Origin: Tretioscincus oriximinensis
Lineage: Eukaryota; Chordata; Lepidosauria; Squamata; Gymnophthalmidae
NCBI GenBank assembly: GCA_022410635.1
Contig: JAJVDF010000496.1
Coordinates: 124,001 to 188,000, forward strand
DNA: 64,000 nt
Direction of reading: 5' to 3'
A program made the position numbers and the translations under genes. Below the pieces are notes generated by a model, which had not been told where the DNA came from, searched no databases, and saw nothing but the letters and a program-made list of their open reading frames with translations. Each line of letters begins with the position of its first letter. The first letter of the stretch is position 1. This document shows, one piece after another, positions 11,105 to 24,794 of this stretch.

Positions 11105-13130
11105 CAAAGACAATCTCCGTATTTTAGTAAAAGAATCAAGCTGATTATGCAAATGAAGTGAGCGCTTGTACAAGTAGGGGTGCCATGCTTGCCGGATTTG
11201 CTAGAAGCGCAAAGCTTTTTTAATCCACGCCAATGCTGCCTACGGTGGCTAGACTGTTCATCCTTCAACTTTACTGTAGCATTTAATCAAGATTTCTTAA
11301 CGTATTCCAACTGATAGTTGAGACTTTTGGGTGAAGGGTGGGTTAGAAATTTTAAAAACAAATAAGTATATGCAACAGTCTTGTTGCAAGTAAGAACCTC
11401 AGTTGGTGAAGTTTCAAGTGCTGTTTCTGGGAACAAAGAACTGTGCCATTTTTTGCAAAAGCCATAACAGTTTATTATTACTCCGGCCTTTGGCGGGAAA
11501 AACAGCTCACTCTCTCAGGCACTTACGTATTGTTTTAATCTGTATATTTTTTGTCCTTAACATTGATTTGATCTAACCTGGTATCTCTAGGTATACAATG
11601 GGATAGAAACATAAATAAATTATGTAAATAAATAAATAATATTCCAAGTATTTATATTGATATATTTTAATTTTTACCATTACAACATCTCTATTTAAAT
11701 ACATTCAACTATTATTTGTAGTATGAAAAAATAGAGCAGCCATTTCATGACAGTTCCTTAGGGGAAGAGGATCTTATTCTGGATTATTTCTTGGAATAGG
11801 GACCTGCCATTCACATGCTTTGGGCAGTAGTGTTAGAAAAACAATCCTAGCACTAGAAAGATGCAAAATTCAATCTGTGTTTAAAAATTCATTTAAAAGT
11901 TATGTTTGCAGAAGTTCACGTTGAATTGAACATGTAGTAGTTTGAAGATCCAGAAATTCAATTGAACCAAATTAGTCTTTTACTCGAACACAAAGAAAAC
12001 CCATCACACAGTTTGCATTGAAAATAGTATCAAACATTAATAGGCGACCATTCAATTAACTGCATGAACAGATGTTTGATTAGATGGTGAACACATATTT
12101 TTCATTCACACACATCTCTAGCCATGACTAAGATAAAGAGAAAAAAGAGAGAAAACCTCCCTATTTTCACATACAAGTTACCAGTTACGTCTTTCTAGCC
12201 TTCCACGCTGAATAGTACGATAGGTGTAAATAATACACAGGAAATTATTTATTATTATTAAAATAATTTCTATTTAATCAAGAATTTAGATAATTTAAAT
12301 ATATATTTCTTTTTAAAACAAATTTCATCCTGCTTGGTTCCTTTCAAGTGAATTAAACATTTTGACCTGCTGATGACTGCCCTCAGTTACCTTTATATTA
12401 AATGTGCACAGCTGGGTAAATTTTTCTCTTTGTTTGGAAGAGCCTTATATAATCTGAGGTGAACTGAATTACTCATTATATTCTGGAGCACAATAGAGCA
12501 AAACGTGTCTGCATTTCCCCTTTGCCTCTTCCAAATATAAATCCATGATTAATTGGTGTTTAGAGAAATACTATAGGAGTCATTGGTCCAGTAACTTTCT
12601 TCTATATTTGTAATCGTGGTGATCCCTACTTTATGGGTAATTGGGGCCAAATTTTTGTTTGTAAAGCAGGACTTTGTAAAGTGGAAAGCAATAAAAGTAT
12701 TTTTTTAGTACTCAGCATTAGAATTAACCTAAAACTGAATTCTTGTAAAGATATTAACTCATAAAATGGGAGCTCGTAAAATGGAGTTTACCTGTAGAAT
12801 AAACATTGCCTTCTAATGCACAGACTGTATTCCAGGACATATCTTAAGTAGGAAACTGCAGATTACAGGTAAAACACCCTTTACAAGCCCCCTCTTTATG
12901 AATCAACATCTTTAAATGCACTTAGTTTTAGGCTTTTATTTTAAAGTGTTTAAAAAGATATTACTTCTATTGCCTCCTACTTTATAAGCAAACATTTGGT
13001 ATGAATTAGCCTACAATGCTAGGGGTTACCTGTATAGCAAATTCTTAATTGGGACAAGATATAGTCTGCATTAACATACATATGGAAGGTCCAAGATATA
13101 TACCATTTATAAGACCTCCATTGTTAGAAT

Positions 13131-13300
13131 AACATTATCATAGCATTGGAAGGGACCTCCAGGATCGTTGGGTCCAACCCCCTACTCAATGATTTATTAA
13201 ACCATCCCAGACAGATGACTCTCCAGTCTCTGTTTGAAGACTTCCAGTTGGTGGTATTTGGTTTGGGTTCTCGGGTTGGTCTTTATTCAACAATCCCAAA
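13131..13300 (-). mobile_element. CR1 LINE 3' fragment
   Basis: 'tcatagcattggaagggacc', 'gggtccaaccccctactcaa' and 'aaccatcccagacagatgac', reverse orientation. The tail octamer is eroded. Confidence 0.75.
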
Positions 13301-14017
13301 GCCCACAGCAGTTGGTACACAGTAGAGAAGGAGCTGGCTCCTCCCAGACAGTGAGCAGCAATGATGGTGGTGGTGGGGATGAGTGGCAGTCCCTCCCAGT
13401 CAGTGCGGAACAATGGCCAGGGGGGGGGGCATGAGTGTGGCTGCCCCTCCCAGTCAGTAAGCAGCAACAGCAGCATGTGAGAGAGCACCCAAACAGAAAA
13501 TTGGGTGTTCTCTCACACACACATCACTGCTGCTCACTCAGTCTTAAGCCTGCATTTGTGGGCTTCTCTACTAGTCCTAGAATAAAGCTCAATGTGAAAA
13601 GGACCAAAATATAATGTACATCAAATATATCCAGCTACAGAGCATCTTCAATTCCCATGAAGAACAATAAGAACCAAGGAGGGAAGCAGAAAAAATCAGA
13701 GCTTGTACAGCATCTCCAAATGAGTGCACAGTGGGGATATTTTAGTCCATTGATTCATTTCACCTCCCTCCAGCAATTCTATTGAGCTTTTCTACGCTAT
13801 GGAAAAACCTTTATTGCCTTTCTGAAAACCATTTCTAGGGGAAGGGAGTAAAATGAAAAGGTTTCCTTTTTTATCTTAGCTGTAGAATTTATACTGTTTG
13901 TCAGTATTCATAACAATGAAGCAGTAATTGCATGTTTAACATAACTGAGAGTGGAGGAACACTAGACTTACACGTTTCTGGTGTGCTTATCACCTGAACT
14001 ATAATGCTGAGGAATTT

Positions 14018-14186
14018 AAAAAAGAAATAAATAATAAATAATAAATAATACATAAAATAATAAATAAAAATAAAATAAAATAAAAATAATAAATAAAAAT
14101 AATAATATGGTTGGCCGCCCTGAGACCATAGGGCAGGATACAAGTACAAATAAATAAATAAATATAAAAATAAATATAAATATAAA

Positions 14187-14228
<42 letters not shown>
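14018..14228. repeat. A/T-rich low-complexity tract with L2-like tail and (AAT)n
   Basis: AAATAAT/AAAATA repeats surround a plus-strand SINE/LINE tail ('ccgccctgagaccatagggc', 14113-14133) and end in an (AAT)n run (about 14187-14228). Confidence 0.85.
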
Positions 14229-14229
<1 letters not shown>

Positions 14230-15379
14230 GAAAAATACCCAGCAGTTCCAGGGTATAGTTTAATTCCTAGGGGATCCTAACAATTGTATCTTCTCCATTG
14301 CTCAGTTGTTACTTTTCTCCGTTTCAGCACACACAAGAGCCTTTTAATACTTTTCCCTTATGATGCCAGCCAGAATGCATTGATTCTTTCATGTTACAGA
14401 ACTTAGCCTTTGATAGATACAAGGAAAACACCTTCAAGGGTTATTCTTTATCTTTTCCCAATTTCCAGCTCTCTTCAAAGCATTAACTGTTAATTTCAAT
14501 CCAAACTGGGAGACTCCCAGACCTGCACCATGGGAATCACTGGTATATTTGGATCACTGGTGTATCGGTTTAAATGGGTCATCGGTGAACTAGCAGGACA
14601 TCACACACCATCAAAATTCATTCTCATGGGACTCCGAGGACAGTATGAGAGCACTTGAAGCTCATGAGACTGGGGGATGGGAGGAGGATCCTTTAAGACC
14701 TCACATCCCTGTGATCTGAACCAGTGGGCCTGACCATTGGTTTAGATCATGGCAGTATGAGCTTTCATAATTCAGTCTACCTCTTTGGATACTAGGCACC
14801 TTAGAAACCAACAAGAAAAAGGTAGCCAGCATGAACTTTTGTAGGCAAGTCTACTACTTCTTTGTACACAGGTCTACTGCTTCATCCATATACTTGCCTA
14901 TGAAAGCTCACACTCCCTATCTTTTTCAATCATGTTTCCCTGGAAATAAAACTGTCTTATATTAATTTTTGCTCCAAAAAGATGTGTTAGGGCTCATTTT
15001 CAGGAGATGCCTTCTTTTTCCATGAACAACAATCTATATTAATTCTTGAACAAAAATATATAAAAAATCAAAAGCTTTATTTTTTTTAAAACTTTTTTCT
15101 TTCTTTTCTGCTTTTCACTCTTCCCGTCTCCCCTCACCCAATGCTTCTCCCTTTCTGCCTCTGATCCCCTCCACTCCCTCCCAGTAATACTCTCTCTTCC
15201 TGTTTCTCTTCCCCTCCCTCTCCACCCCACTGTTTTATACTCCTTCTCTTTTTGTTTCGTACAAATGGATTGTTTATGAACTGTAACTAGGGCATAATTT
15301 TGGAGTAGGGTTTAGATTTCAAGCATCCTGACAAATCATGCTAGGGGTAGGTTTTAGTTTTGGGGAAACATGGGACCCT

Positions 15380-16117
15380 TGTGGCGACCCCTACCTGAGG
15401 GCCCTACTATTCGATGACCCTCACAGTCAGGGGTGCCACAATATCCNCCCTGTTGCCCAAGCCAGCACCCACGACTGCTTGCAGCAACAGTACTATCCTC
15501 CGGCCTACACAAGGCCTCAGTGTTTACCTCAGGATGAGGGCTTTATTCACAGCCCCCACCNGTAGCGTGCTTAATTTTGTGGCTACAGAAGTAAAGAAAG
15601 AGAGAGATGTTTTAAATGAAACAAATAACAAGTTTATTATTTACAGACAAGGAATAGAAGAAAGATTAGGATAATAAAGCTTCGGCTTTTATCAAGTAAG
15701 CCTGACTCAAGCACACACACAAAGCAAGTGCAACATTAGTTTCCAGATACTTCAAGCGACAGGCCCTGTGTCACTTTATTTCTTGCAGCCCCAAGTCAAG
15801 CCTCAGCTTTGACTCCTTCAGGCTTCCATACACTCCCCCCCCCCTTCCTCTGAGGCAGATCAGAAGCAGACCCCTCTGTCCACTTGCTACACCGCAAGTC
15901 CCTGACAGAAAGGCCTCTAGCCCTGGTCAGCTTCCCCTTTTAACCGCTCACCAGCTGGCTACTCGAGGCCCCATTGGCTGACTCCTCCAGCCATGCCCCC
16001 TCCCACACAGGGAACCAGGAAGCCATGCCCCTGCCCAGGCCTGCTCTTCCCCCCTCCCTCTGGGATAATTGCTAAGTTTATAAAAGAAACACAAACCTCA
16101 AAATGGAGGACGTCACA
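15380..16117 (-). mobile_element. Solo LTR, 738 bp, with 5-bp target duplication
   Basis: It begins TGTGGCGACC and ends GGACGTCACA (TGTG...CACA) and is flanked by ACCCT at 15375-15379 and 16118-16122. Several AATAAA signals are seen on the minus strand (near 15541, 15636 and 15776) and a TTAAAAGG TATA-like box near 15940, so it reads on the minus strand. It interrupts the right-hand end of a mariner-type MITE ('tttggggaaacatgg'). Single unknown bases are at 15447 and 15561. No internal element sequence is present. Confidence 0.88.
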
Positions 16118-17575
16118 ACCCTGTTCTAGATTTTCTGTAAAACATGGTTTGATTATTGATTACTCTGCAATAATATTATTATGGGATATTACCCTTTCAT
16201 TCCATGGCTATTTTGGGATTGCCATGGCCATGTGGGCCAATCCCAACATAGTCCTGGGATAATTCCAGTCACCTTGGGCTCAAGTGTATTTTGTTTTTAT
16301 CTGTGCATGAATGTAGCCTTGTCACATCTCTGCAGTGGGTTTGTCCTAATCTGGTTTTTTTGCACCATGGTTTGGTTCCACAATGAAGCAATATAGAAAC
16401 CAAACTATAATGTAATACAAATAATGACTGCATTGTGGTTGCTTTACCTCTATAATCCTTATTCTGATTTAAGAAACATGGGTTTTAATCTATATATTTC
16501 AAGTGTTTTTTGATATTTTGAATCCTTCCAGACACTTCTTTGTGCCCATGAGGAAAAATAAGTATTGGAAAAAATAAGAAAAGCAGGGACACTTTTCAAC
16601 AATTAGCAATAGTAGGTATTAAATTTTTTAAAAAAGCTATTTGACTTGAAAATCGGAAGAGCTATACAGAACCCTATAAATGTTTGAGGTAAAGAGAGAC
16701 AAGGGGAAAACAATGTTTAGTCCTTCTTTGCCTGCCAGTTGTACTTTCAAAAACATTTTCAATTTCTCTTTTTATCCTGCAACCAAGGGGATAGGTGTTT
16801 GTACAACTGCCAGAACCAGATAACAATCTGAAACAGAGGGTTACTGTTAACCTTGGGCAAGGATGAACCATTTTATGCGAGATTATGCCACTGAGCATAA
16901 GAGGTGAGGCTTTTTTCCACATTCTAACCTCAACAAAGAATGAATGAAATAGGGGAAGTCCACAGTCCAGCATCCTTTCTCACACCATGGACCACCAATA
17001 ATTTCTCATGCACTAAATCTTCCAATGTTTTAACTTTCTAAACAGAATGTGCCCAAGTGCTGCAGCACTGAAGAGCTTGGGGCAAGGGAGGGGACAGTGT
17101 AATAAAGGGAGAAAGGAGGCAATGGTGGTCTGAATAGAGACCCTTTAGCTAGCCACCCAATGTCTTTGCTGATTGGCCACAATGGCAGTAAGATGGCAAA
17201 TAGCTGTGGTGGTTGTAGTTATGGTGGAAGAAATACAATCATTGCTTTCTCTTGTTTCAGGCACCAGCAACCCAAGCTACACCATGTTCAATGATGGATT
17301 TCAATTAAAATAAACACACTGAACAATAGAAGGAATGGTGGAACTGCATGTCCTAAGAGATCATACCTATATTAGCCTAAAGATTCCACTGGGACTTTTT
17401 ATGCGGAAATAATCTAATTCAATACCAAGTCAGCTCACCTGCATCTACCTAGGATTATTCCAATTTGTGTGACTTAGGCGCACTCCACAACAGTTTCGTA
17501 CACGATATTCCACCATCATGATTCTTCTGCCTCATGCAGAAAAAGAGCTTTCCCTGTGCTTCGATAGTATAAAGG

Positions 17576-18000
17576 TGTGAGGATCTGTAATCAGCTGGTT
17601 GCTGTTTTCCCCCAATATCTTTGTGAAAACGCTCACATTCCCCTCGTATTGTCAGAATATGATGTATTGTTCAACTGTAAATAAGATAACATCTAGCACT
17701 GATCATATGAATTTAATAGCCAACCAGAGTAAAGATGATGCAATATGGTGTTATACTATGTTGGAGAATTCTGATTGGTTAAAGATGATGCAATATGGTG
17801 TTATGTTATGTTGGAGAATTCTGATTGGTTACCATGTATATAAAAGCAAGTAGTGCCTTAGTTTGGTGTGGGTTGTTGAGTTTGGTTGTCTGGCAAAGCA
17901 CTTTATTTCTCTTTGTGAAATTACAAATAAAAGCCTTCCTATTGGAAATAAAAACTTCTGTGTGGAGGACTTTCTAAATCCAAGTACAGTTTTATAACAC
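17576..18000 (+). mobile_element. LTR-like segment with tandem U3 duplication
   Basis: A CCAAT-type 'gattggtta', a TATA box 'tatataaaag' (17837-17846) and polyadenylation signals AATAAA (17926-17931 and again near 17947) are spaced as in an LTR promoter. I could not fix the ends or a target duplication. Upstream of the TATA box is a 2 x 50 bp tandem repeat. Confidence 0.5.
17731..17830. repeat. Tandem duplication, 2 x 50 bp
   Basis: 17731-17780 and 17781-17830 are head-to-tail copies differing at two adjacent positions only (ttatACtatg against ttatGTtatg). Confidence 0.98.
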
Positions 18001-18417
18001 ATGTGTCTATTATCAGAAATCTCACATGAAGAGACACAAGGCAATGAGATCTTCATTGTTTTCCATTAACCTCTTGGTCACTTGGTTAGTGAGGGCAGAG
18101 AAGCTGAATTGCTACTGAGCATGTCTTAGAACTTCACTTCATGTAATCAGAAACTCTGCCCACATGGATTGAAAAGGCTTCTGCTTTGTTTACTAAAGGA
18201 CTAAGGTACCTATGACGGACATTCAAGATTGGAAATTTTTGGAAGTTAACGCAATTAGGATTTTTAACTTATTGTGTGGAGGGGCCTTTGCTTGGAAAGA
18301 GAAGAATGAAAATGCCCCAGTTCTATATTTCAACTGCTTGTAATTCTTATCATAAATTCTGTGTTTATCTGGAAAGCACCAGGAAACTTATGCCTGTGCT
18401 TCTGTATCATTATGATG

Positions 18418-18500
18418 CTGTAATGTCAGGTTGTATCATTGTACAGTTATGCAGCTTTCATTAAAATTAAGTGAGGTAGAATTCTTTCTTTCACTGTCAT
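18418..18500. repeat. Dispersed repeat, copy 1
   Basis: 'aatgtcaggttgtatcattg' through 'gctttcattaaaattaagtg' matches 19036-19118 at roughly four bases in five. The family is unknown. Confidence 0.8.
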
Positions 18501-19035
18501 TTTGATGGAATCTCTTCTCCACACTACACCAAATGGCCATTTCCCAGCAAGACACAGAGCTGTAGATGCTACAGCTACATTGCTAAATGCACCAAGGTAG
18601 TTCTTTTTGCTTTAGCTTATAGCAGCTAATCTTATTTCCTGCTTCACAGAACAAAGGATGAAAAACTTGTAATTTCTGGGGTGTGCAAAACACTGAAAAA
18701 GAAAGAATAGCCATTTCTGCATTGGGCCTAATTAGGGGTTACCAACTTTGAAAGCTGAGTCTTTATTGCTGAACCAATACCTCACCCTCGGGCTGTGCCA
18801 CAATCTACAATAGCTGGAAAATGATATACCTCTATTCCAAAAAATAGCCCAGAATAAGGCAACCCCAAATCCAGTCCTGCAAAATGCTGGCTTCCTCAGG
18901 AGAATGGGAGGAGATGCTGGACTCATCTTCGACCATGCATTATAAGCAGCACACAACCAGAAATGGTCTCATTTGTCTAGACAACATCACGGAAATCCAC
19001 CGAGAAAAGCATGACTGTGGTGCAGCATCACTTTT

Positions 19036-19118
19036 GTTATAATGTCAGGCTGTGTCATTCTACACTATGTAGCTTTCATTAAAATTAAGCGAGGTGGGAT
19101 TCCTTTTTTCACTGGTCT
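19036..19118. repeat. Dispersed repeat, copy 2
   Basis: Same orientation as 18418-18500; shares 'gctttcattaaaattaag' and a 3' 'ttcactg'. Confidence 0.8.
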
Positions 19119-20429
19119 CGTTTCCGACTGTTCTGCTGACATCAGCACTGTGCAACTAGAAATGAGAGCGAGATGCCAAGTGTCTCTTTTAGTTCATGCT
19201 GATGGAGAATCCCAGCTGAGAAGGGTCTGGGCAGGCTCTGCTGCCTACCCCATTTTTCCAGAACACTCCAAAAGAAACTAAGCAATGAGGTGAAGACCCA
19301 GTGAAAAAATATCTAACTTTCAGCACTGGAGTCTGCGTTTAAAATCTGAAACAAAATGAAGCAAAAGCTCAAGAAACGCTTGCTATTAAATTAACATGAC
19401 TGAACTGTTACCACAGTGCTTTGTTGTTCTATATTATATGGGTAGATTGTATTGTACAATAAAATCTTAGTAACAGACTCTTGTTCCTTTGTTTCCTAAA
19501 AAAGTAGAGTCTGAATTATCAACTACAAGTATGCTGTGCTTAAATCACAAAACCAGCCTATTAACTGGATAAAGCATTATAAAGACTGGTGGATTATGTT
19601 TCACTGCGAAGGCAGGTGTAGCAGCTGTTTCATTTGGTAGATGTGATTCTTTATATAGCAAGAACATTAAAAATGCAGTTTTCCACCTGCAGACTGAACA
19701 GGTCTATTCTTTTATGTTAGAAATCCATCATCTTATTCTGCTACACATATAGATAAGGGACATGTGAAAGTCACACTATTTTCCTACATTCTTCTTTCAC
19801 CCTTTCCCACCATTCCATTCCACTTCAACTCCAGCTAACCATTTCAGAGAAACAGCCATTGTAGTCTTAGTCCAGGGGCTTGTAGCAGAGAAAGGTAGGC
19901 GGCATGAGCTTCCGTAGACACATCTGAAAGAAGCTTATTTCTTATTAGTCTCTAAGGGCTACAAGCCTCCTGGCTGGACTTTTTACTAAGACAAAGACAG
20001 CGATTTCTCTGAAATTGACTACTATGGGAAGCACCAAAATTAGCCAAATGGAGTGGAAATCCATCAACCTCTCCAGGACTCTTGCTCAGGTTCAGGCAGA
20101 TATAACTTTACTTAAACACAGCAAACAGTGCAAAGAAGTAGACGTGTCTTGTTAGCTTTTCTTGTTAGTTTCCAAGTGCTATAAGTCCCCTTGATGGCCT
20201 GGCTAACCATGATAGTGCAATTATTTGTTTTAGTTTTTAAAACTTGAGATATTAATAGCATTACATGTTAGATACTTAGTAATATGGCATGCCAATAGCA
20301 AGTGAACAGCAAAGGCAAAGGGAAGTTTATATTGAAAGTGTTTGTTAAAATGTAAATGCAGGCTTGGGTTACTCCTACATGGGATATACTCTCTATTTTC
20401 CTGTCGTCATCGTCGTCATCCCAGTAATG

Positions 20430-20931
<502 letters not shown>

Positions 20932-22774
20932 ACTACCCCAAAATGACATGGTGTGGAAAACTCCTTAGTTTGGAAATCACTGGCTTGGGCATGCTCAATA
21001 GCTACGTCAGCCCTGGGCTCTCCTTGTGCTCTTGCCACATCAGTCATCAATGGCTTTAGAACTACAAACCATCTGAAGAAGTAGACCTGTCTACGAAAGC
21101 TTATGCCAACCACTTTTCTCAAGTTAGTCTCAAAGTGCTGCTAGCTCCTTTGCTGGACTTTCTGCTAGACTAACACGGCTATTTCTCTGAAATTGATACA
21201 AACCAAATGTTATAGTATTCAAATCCCTCCTTTATTCTAGTCAAATTTTGCTGGATACCTTATGCCTGATACAACTTTTCCCTCAGGCCCTCTTAGTGCA
21301 CATCAGGATATTGCATTGCAGTCCCGATGTTCATCTGATTTAATGCCAAAAAAGCACATCCATTCCCCAAGCTCTTCTACGCATGTCTCAGCAACTTATC
21401 TCATTCCAGCTGTTATATACGTATTTAGCAATCTTTAACTGTAAGCAAAAGCGTAATTGTTCTTGACATTTAATTAAAGTTATGGAGATACCAAGGTATT
21501 AAACCATTTATATTGGATTATATGCTTTTCGTTATTTGTTTGAAGCCAGCTCTCCTTTAGTTTCCATGGGGGGATAGGGGAGAAAGATAGGACGTATCTC
21601 AATCAGTTGTGAAGGAGAAGGGGTGGGGGAATTCTTTTAAGACAAGATCTTCAGACTCCCACCCCGAGCCCCCAAAATATTCCATAATGAAATGAAGATA
21701 GCCTTGGGACACTCTGTGCTTTCTCAAAATGAATGTTTTATACTGATAAATTGGAGGGGGCAAGAAAAACCAGCTTTAATTTAAGTTGCTTTGTAGCCAT
21801 CTTAATGAGCAATCAGAAAATATAACTATCAGGCCTCACTTCTTAAGAAAACTTTGCCTTTAAAACTTAGAAGGGATTTAAAGAGAAGATAAGAGATGCC
21901 TTTTAAATGCCCCTCGGTTCGTTTATAACTATAGAGCAGTTTCCTCTGAAACCAATATTTATTTAAAAGCTTTTTGTTAGAAAGCTTATTCACTTCCCCT
22001 TTCTGAATTTCCCAAACTTCTCTTAACTGATTTCTCTTTGATACATGAAAGAATTTATGATTCTTTCAATTTCAATGATTAATTATATCCTTCCCCTGCC
22101 TTTTATTTTGGTCATTCAAAATATTATCTATGTGAATCACCCAATATAATTTTATATCTACCCCACTTTTAAGGACAATAAACCATGGTGACTGGCAGTT
22201 TAAGAAAATCCTTGATAAACAATATAATGAAAATCCCGAGATCCATAATCAGCATTCTTTAAGTTCTCTTGATAACTTTTCTATTCATGTTGACATGGTA
22301 ACTAAGAGAAAACACCTACACGTTAGTAAAGAACATTTGAGAACTAGTAAAAATCCATGGGAAAAAGAAGGGAATATCTAAACACTTGCCTTCAATTCTT
22401 CTTCAATATGATTTTTAAAATGCAAAATTTCCCTTCTATTGAAAAATATAGATTAGTTACACTGTGAGCAGTATAGTATCCTATCAAAAAGGGCATGTTT
22501 GCAAGCTCTGAAAGGAAAGGAAAGCTTAGCGTCAAGTATCAAGACCAGTATCAAGACAAGGGGAAACATAGCTCTATGTCCAGCCCAAGAACCTTTGGAT
22601 GTATTTCAGCAACATGCTATAGTGTGGTTCTGAAATGTACACCATGTATTCAACATGTCTTTCATATTCAGAGTCCAAGCTTTCAGGTACTCTGGTAGAC
22701 CTAATTCAATGGGTCTACAGATAATACTGGATGCCTCATTAATCAGAATCACACTTCATCTAAAGCAGAGTGGA

Positions 22775-22788
22775 CCAGCAGAGGGTGC
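22775..22788 (+). promoter_or_regulatory. CTCF-like core motif (13/14)
   Basis: CCAGCAGAGGGTGC fits CCASYAGRKGGCRS except T for C at one position, in a locally G/C-rich patch with no repeat I recognise. Candidate only. Confidence 0.4.
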
Positions 22789-23929
22789 GGCCCCCGAGGT
22801 CCATAGTAACATGCAGAACAATCAGATCCAGATCCTTAATGCTAATTTAAGGTCCATACAGAAAGGGGAAATCAATGTTGTATTGCACTAGGTAAGAGGT
22901 AATATATGCACTTGGGGTATATATTAATAAGAAACACATCACCAATAGCAAACTTCTGAACTCTGTGATTGGTCTTTATTGACCTATTGCAGAATTTTGC
23001 CACAGAGATATTACCAAAGCATAAGTTAACATCAAACAAAGCAAGCACTTCTAAACTGTACCGAACCAGCATCTTTTCTCTGACCTCTTTTTGTTTTAAT
23101 TTATTGTGGTTGTTGCACTATAAAGCATTCTGTCAAGATCTGTCAGTTTTCTTCTTTGTAGAGCACTTAGTGGAATTTTAAAGTGCTTAATAAATAATAA
23201 AAGAGTAATCTGTCATCCCAGACTTTTGAGATACAGCTGATTGTCTTACAACTCATAGATGCTTCTCTCTCTGTTGCTCCTTTTCCCAAATTCAACAAGT
23301 CTGCCAAGAGTAAAATGAAACTTACCTACATGGTGCCATTGACTGAGAATGTGTCATAGAAAGAAGGCAGCAGACAATATTAGCACAAGACTAAATGCCC
23401 CCAAGTACTTGCTAAATCCCACTGCAGTTCAGTAGGACTTGCCCATGCTTTAAGATCTGCAGAGGAGCCCCTCCTGGTTGTAGTGCTGAGAATTTTGCAG
23501 TGGGAAATCTCACCCAACGCATTTGTAGTTCTCCTTACACATGAATTACATGTGAAAATTTTGTGACGTCAGTTCTGGCCCCGCCCTGGAAGGAGCTGGA
23601 AGCCACATTACAATGATGTCACACCTGGCCTGGCACTCCCCCACTCACTGTGACACAAGAATTGTTTCATACAAGGGTAGATCCCCCCAAAATACAAGAT
23701 TCTAGTCTAGGCAGCTTTGGGGTGCACCTATGATGGGCTACACAGCATCCAATGCAATTGAAATGGCTTGAACATGGATGGGACTTTTTGTTTATGCTTA
23801 AGAACACAAGAGAGGGCTTAGAAGAGAAGTCTTGCACTACCCCATCCTATGGTAAGTGTGGAAAAGGCCATTGTTTCAGAAAATATGGGTGTGAATTGAA
23901 CCAGCTGAGCAGTGGTCCAGATCTCATCC

Positions 23930-24150
23930 GAACTGAATTACTGAGTGGCTTGGCCCCCAAATATCTAAAGGAATGCTATCTTCTATATTGACCTGCCATG
24001 CCCCAAGATCTGCAGAGAAGATCCTCCTGGTTGTTCCATCATTCTCATACGTAAGGAAGGTGGGAACCCAGGATGGGGCCTTTTAGGAGGTTCCTAGACT
24101 GCGGAATGATCTTCCCCTTGAGATACACCAGGCTGATTCATCGTACAAGC
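23930..24150 (+). mobile_element. L2-like LINE ORF2 C-terminal fragment
   Basis: 'cttggcccccaaatatctaa' encodes LAPKYLKE, as in the better copy at 29784-30150; 'ctagactgcggaatgatctt' corresponds to its 'PKLWN' region. Decayed. Confidence 0.7.
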
Positions 24151-24604
24151 TGTTTTGCTCCACATTAAGTGTTCTAGATTAAACCAAATGCAATTCTGCC
24201 CACACATACAGTTGATATTCCCCAGTGCCACCTGTACGATCCACAAGAGGAATGCAACACCATTATATCATCATCCAAGAATCCCTCCTTACTCCCACAT
24301 ACCCGACTGGTTGATTTCTCCCTTCCCTGCATGGAACCTTGCTGGCCTTCTCACTATGCATGCGGGAATCTCACCACTGCGAGCCGCACACAGGGATGCT
24401 AGTAGTTTCCTGGAGGATTCCCCAATAGGATTGCACAAAATGTGCAACCAGTAAACCCAGAGCAACTGACCTTTTCAGCAGATTAATTGCTGACAATATG
24501 TGAGCAAGTGTGGAGAAGCTCCCTTGATGTCACTACCATGGAGGTAGAGATCTGTCGTGTGGATGCAGCCTTAAGTACAGCACTTTTTAAACAGGGACAG
24601 CAGA

Positions 24605-24790
24605 GAAGAAGAATCAGGCATTTATATCCTGCTCTCAGTGCACAGAGTGTCTTATAAGATTAATTTTCACCTGAAGGCTCACATCTATTCTACCTTCCCA
24701 TCAGATTAGTGGTGGTAGTCAAGAATCTACTTGAAATGGAAATTGCTAATCCATTTTTTTTTAATAGGTGAGTTGGCTAAATCTGAGACT
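24605..24790 (-). mobile_element. tRNA-derived SINE, partial copy
   Basis: 'gcatttatatcctgctctca' and 'ctgaaggctcacat' match the SINE family of 6388-6676 in its tail half. Confidence 0.6.
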
Positions 24791-24794
24791 AGTA

